This document shows, one piece after another, positions 6,068 through 8,664 of a stretch of 8,664 nucleotides of DNA. This DNA comes from an uncultured Desulfovibrionaceae bacterium. Its GTDB lineage: Bacteria > Desulfobacterota > Desulfovibrionia > Desulfovibrionales > Desulfovibrionaceae. Every line of letters starts with the position of its first letter. Position 1 is the stretch's first letter. Position numbers and translations under genes: made by a program. Below the pieces are notes generated by a model, which was given only the letters and a program-made list of their open reading frames with translations, had not been told where the DNA came from and ran no database searches. The stretch covers positions 1 through 8,664 of the forward strand of contig CAMWXW010000018.1 of the NCBI GenBank assembly GCA_947178315.1, read 5' to 3'.

Positions 6068-7720
6068 ATGAATACTCCTAAGCTTACAGTTATCATGCCT
6101 GTTTATAATGAAGCAGAGTACATAGCCTTTGCTATTGAAAGTGTACTTAGTCAGAGAACAACATTCCCGTTTATTCTTCTTATTGTCGATGATGCATCTC
6201 AAGATACTACCTTAGAGATAGTAAAAAAATATCAATCATATGTTAAAGAACAAAAAGCAACACAAGGGTGTGTTGAGATACTAGTTATTGAGCAAAAGAG
6301 AAATCGTGGGAAAGGGTATGCTATGTATACAGCATATACAAAAATGCAGGAGTATCAAGATGAAGGCTATTTTCTTATTTTAGATGGAGATGATTTTTTC
6401 ACACTCCGTAATAAACTTCAGAGACAAGTTGATCTTTTAGAAGAGAACACCTCATATATAGGTTGTGGACATGAATATATTTCTGCATTAGCAGATGGTA
6501 CAATGTTTACAAGTGCATGTTATAAAAGACTCCCTCAATATGAAAAGCTTATGTGTGAGGGTATCCATAATATTGAAGACTATCCCAATGCTTTTTATTA
6601 TTCATGTAGTTCAACAATGATGTATAGAAATATTTTTAAGAGAGTACCCCCCCCCCAAGGCACTTCAACTGAGAAGTCTTCTGGGGTTCCTTCCTATTTT
6701 GCAAAACGTTCTATGGAGGGGGATACAGCATTGCTTTTCTGGTTTTTTCTTATGACAAATCAGCGAGTAACACATATTGATATGATAGGTAGTTGTTATA
6801 ATATCCATGGAGATGGAATTTGGACTGGTCTTACAATGGAAGAGAAGACCATGGATACAAGAAAGATGATGAGTGAGCTTATACGCATTGCAAACGATGA
6901 AGCAACAAAGAAAACACTCATGCAAATAGGCAATGATTTAGAATACTCACTTGTAGCTGAGTCTGAAGAACATAGAAGTTCACAGAAAGAATATCTAACA
7001 ACATATGATATTATAACTCAAATATGTGCTAGCTTACCACAAGATACAAAACTATATTACTCGTCATACTTGGATTCACTTATAGAAAGTATGGGTAAAT
7101 TCTTTGCACTGAAAAGTGGAATCTATAGATATGGTGCAGAATATAAAGAAGATAACATAGGTCTTCTCTGTTCCTCTCTTCAAGATGCAACAACACTTAT
7201 ATCTCGTATTTCATCGTTCTTAGATAAGGGAAAGAACGTACATATATTCTATACTGGTCTTGGAGGAGATATCCCTGAAGCACTTCTTACATATTGTACA
7301 GACAAAGGCGTAGAAATACATTCATACTCTGTAGATAAAGAAAGGTATTTAGAAAATGTAGAAGAACATGTATGCTTTCTTTTAACAACAATGTATAGAT
7401 GTGAATTAGGTTCACTGTATTGCTATATCGATGTGCCAGATATTGTTGGTAGTCTTTGTATACAAGATGGAGTTGCAGGGACTATTATTTTTGATAATGT
7501 CGAGCAAGGTATAATGATGTTAGGCATGTCTATCAGCGTTATAGATAGTATTATTGTAAATAACATGGAATACGGCTATGCTCTAGCGATGACACCACTT
7601 TTTCAATCGAAATCAATTCTTGTACGTGGGGATAATGGAAAAGAGAAAGAAATAGATATGAAGTCTTGCAAGAAGTCAGGAAAAGGTGCTCTCGATGTCC
7701 TTGATATACGCTATAGCTAA
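6068..7720 (+). CDS. Family 2 glycosyltransferase, tandem copy 2, with in-frame C10 tract (putatively phase-variable)
   Basis: This 550-residue paralog of the preceding gene has the same layout. The GT-A motifs are PVYNE (11-15), VDDAS (40-44), RGKG (80-83), DGDD (106-109), EGDTALLFW (217-225) and CYNIHGDGIWTG (243-254). A helical middle follows, then the same unassigned alpha/beta C-terminal half (about 363-520) ending near SKSILVR. By eye the first 135 residues are about two-thirds identical to copy 1, and the C-terminal half only about one-third. Copy 2 has about 13 extra residues near 193-206 (a PPPQGTSTEKSSG stretch). They are encoded partly by ten cytosines and lie between the MMYRN motif and the putative catalytic acid. 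As sequenced the frame is intact. AAAGGA lies five bases before the ATG. The enzyme is probably cytoplasmic and acts on an unknown glycan acceptor. The 137-base upstream gap has no convincing promoter, so co-transcription with copy 1 is likely. Confidence 0.86.
   Translation: MNTPKLTVIMPVYNEAEYIAFAIESVLSQRTTFPFILLIVDDASQDTTLEIVKKYQSYVKEQKATQGCVEILVIEQKRNRGKGYAMYTAYTKMQEYQDEGYFLILDGDDFFTLRNKLQRQVDLLEENTSYIGCGHEYISALADGTMFTSACYKRLPQYEKLMCEGIHNIEDYPNAFYYSCSSTMMYRNIFKRVPPPQGTSTEKSSGVPSYFAKRSMEGDTALLFWFFLMTNQRVTHIDMIGSCYNIHGDGIWTGLTMEEKTMDTRKMMSELIRIANDEATKKTLMQIGNDLEYSLVAESEEHRSSQKEYLTTYDIITQICASLPQDTKLYYSSYLDSLIESMGKFFALKSGIYRYGAEYKEDNIGLLCSSLQDATTLISRISSFLDKGKNVHIFYTGLGGDIPEALLTYCTDKGVEIHSYSVDKERYLENVEEHVCFLLTTMYRCELGSLYCYIDVPDIVGSLCIQDGVAGTIIFDNVEQGIMMLGMSISVIDSIIVNNMEYGYALAMTPLFQSKSILVRGDNGKEKEIDMKSCKKSGKGALDVLDIRYS
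6647..6656 (+). repeat. Poly(C)10 homopolymer inside the second glycosyltransferase gene
   Basis: Ten consecutive cytosines follow the GTA codon of Val193 and encode three prolines plus the first base of the next Gln codon. This is by far the longest G/C homopolymer in an AT-rich window. Eleven Cs would give a stop at the TGA now at 6670-6672 (about 201 residues). Nine Cs would give a stop at the TGA now at 6753-6755 (about 228 residues). In both cases the putative catalytic acid and the whole C-terminal half would be lost. This is the classic arrangement of a slipped-strand contingency locus. Confidence 0.9.
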
Positions 7721-7781
7721 GAAAATAAGTATGTAAAGATACTACGATAGCTTTATTTGATTATTTATACTGTGTATATTA

Positions 7782-7810
7782 TTGCATAGGGTATATGATA
7801 ATGCTATAGT
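7782..7810 (+). promoter_or_regulatory. Sigma-70-type promoter of folD
   Basis: TTGCAT at 7782-7787 and TATAGT at 7805-7810 are 17 bases apart, almost the same design as the tRNA promoter. Transcription would begin near 7816, about 25 bases before the folD ATG. This makes folD a separate transcription unit from the glycosyltransferase pair. Confidence 0.65.
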
Positions 7811-7840
7811 GATACCTTGATTTATAAGGTGGGGAGTATC

Positions 7841-8664
7841 ATGAGTATTATCCTTGATGGTTTTACTACAGCAAAAAAATATAGAGAAAATCTTAAGAAA
7901 GAGTTTGCTTCATTATCATCTGTAACGAAACCTATGCTTCTCGTTATTTTAGTAGGGCATGATGCAGCATCAGAGATCTATGTAAGAAATAAAGTAAAAG
8001 CATGCGAATATGTAGGCTTTGAGTCTTCCGTATTTCATCTTCCCCACAATATATCTCAAGAAGACGTTATTTCTTGTATACGTACTGCAAATGAGAATCC
8101 TGATGTGCATGCTATCTTAGTACAACTTCCACTACCTCCGCATCTTAATACGAGAGAAGTTATTGAAAGCATCTCACCTCACAAAGATGCTGATGGTCTT
8201 CATCCGTATAATTTGGGTCGTTTAGTTCAAGAGAATCCTATAGTAGCTCCTTGTACACCACGTGGTATAGTACGACTCTTACAGGAATATGAGATATCTG
8301 TTTCTGGTAGACATGTAGTGATTATAGGAAGAAGCATTATTGTTGGAAAGACGATGTCATTGCTGATGATGAGTAATACAACATTTGGTAATGCAACGGT
8401 AACAGTGTGTCATTCCCGTACCCCCAATATAGAACACTATACAAAAGAGGCCGATATCCTTATTGTAGCAGTCGGAAAACCACGTTGTATTACTGCAGAT
8501 ATGATACGAGAAGGGGCAGTGGTTATTGATGTAGGTATATCAAAAACAGGAGAAGGCCTTGAAGGAGACTGTGATTTTCATTCAATGTTGCCCAAAGTAT
8601 ATGCAATTACTCCAGTCCCTAAAGGAGTAGGTCCTATGACGATATACGAGCTCTTACATAATAC
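7841..8664 (+). CDS. folD: Bifunctional methylenetetrahydrofolate dehydrogenase / methenyltetrahydrofolate cyclohydrolase FolD, partial at its 3' end
   Basis: FolD interconverts 5,10-methylene-, 5,10-methenyl- and 10-formyl-tetrahydrofolate with NADP in the cytoplasm, supplying one-carbon units for purines and formyl-Met-tRNA. About 274 residues are visible of an expected 285-295; the frame is open at the window edge. The catalytic domain shows YVRNK (Tyr47, Lys51, the cyclohydrolase lysine), VQLPLP (Gln95) and KDADGLHP (Asp118). The NADP-binding Rossmann domain shows PCTPRG, GRSIIVGKT, TVTVCHSRT, ADILIVAVGKP and VIDVGI. The C-terminal motif reads TPVPKGVGPMT near 257-267, where the family normally has PGGVGPMT. 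A threonine also follows IVGK, where proline is usual. The ATG is preceded by AAGG and GGGGAG (7826-7836). The gene has its own promoter and no obvious functional link to its neighbours. Confidence 0.96.
   Translation, partial: MSIILDGFTTAKKYRENLKKEFASLSSVTKPMLLVILVGHDAASEIYVRNKVKACEYVGFESSVFHLPHNISQEDVISCIRTANENPDVHAILVQLPLPPHLNTREVIESISPHKDADGLHPYNLGRLVQENPIVAPCTPRGIVRLLQEYEISVSGRHVVIIGRSIIVGKTMSLLMMSNTTFGNATVTVCHSRTPNIEHYTKEADILIVAVGKPRCITADMIREGAVVIDVGISKTGEGLEGDCDFHSMLPKVYAITPVPKGVGPMTIYELLHN

Noticed and set aside
6011..6202. Short minus-strand frame overlapping the start of the second glycosyltransferase
   Set aside because: It has no recognisable protein features and runs antisense to the conserved GT-A N-terminus.
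6223..6229. A7 run in the second glycosyltransferase (and a similar A7 in folD near 7870) as further phase-variation tracts
   Set aside because: Seven-base A runs are expected in AT-rich coding DNA and folD is a housekeeping gene; neither lies in an unusual insert.
4263..7720. The glycosyltransferases as T3SS effectors because of their location
   Set aside because: Both proteins begin directly with the first catalytic beta strand, leaving no N-terminal secretion segment, and they form a separate unit on the other strand.

Overview
The window looks like chromosomal DNA of a low-GC, Gram-negative, probably host-associated bacterium. The main evidence is the left half, which holds the export-apparatus scaffold of an injectisome-type (non-flagellar) type III secretion system (T3SS). 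The set of genes, the single degenerate FHA domain of SctD and the homopolymeric C tract would fit a chlamydia-like organism. However, the secretin is short and lies directly next to sctD, so the phylum cannot be fixed from this sequence alone.

Minus strand, positions 3946 down to 1: one operon, read right to left. It runs from a small CesT/SycE-like T3SS chaperone to the outer-membrane secretin SctC, the inner-membrane ring protein SctD, and the start of a small coiled-coil protein that resembles an SctE/YscE needle co-chaperone and is cut by the window edge. Gaps are 8-16 bases, and the last ribosome-binding site overlaps the sctD stop codon.

Positions 3947-4115 form a divergent control region. 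It contains a small inverted repeat and a near-consensus sigma-70-type promoter that drives a tRNA with a CAT anticodon (4116-4192, CCA encoded).

Plus strand, 4263-7720: two tandem paralogous genes of about 550 codons. Each has an N-terminal family-2 (GT-A) glycosyltransferase domain and a conserved C-terminal half that I cannot assign, possibly Rossmann-like. The second copy carries ten consecutive cytosines inside the reading frame. It sits in a proline-containing insert that the first copy lacks, just before the putative catalytic-base region. As read here the gene is in frame. One base more or less would truncate it to about 201 or 228 residues, so it looks like a phase-variable ON/OFF switch on a glycan-modifying enzyme. 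This is the most interesting signal in the window.

Plus strand, 7841 to the end: folD, the bifunctional methylene-tetrahydrofolate dehydrogenase/cyclohydrolase. It has its own near-consensus promoter and loses roughly its last 10-20 codons to the window edge.

No insertion sequence, CRISPR array, riboswitch or strong intrinsic terminator was recognised. No intergenic stretch exceeds 300 bases.
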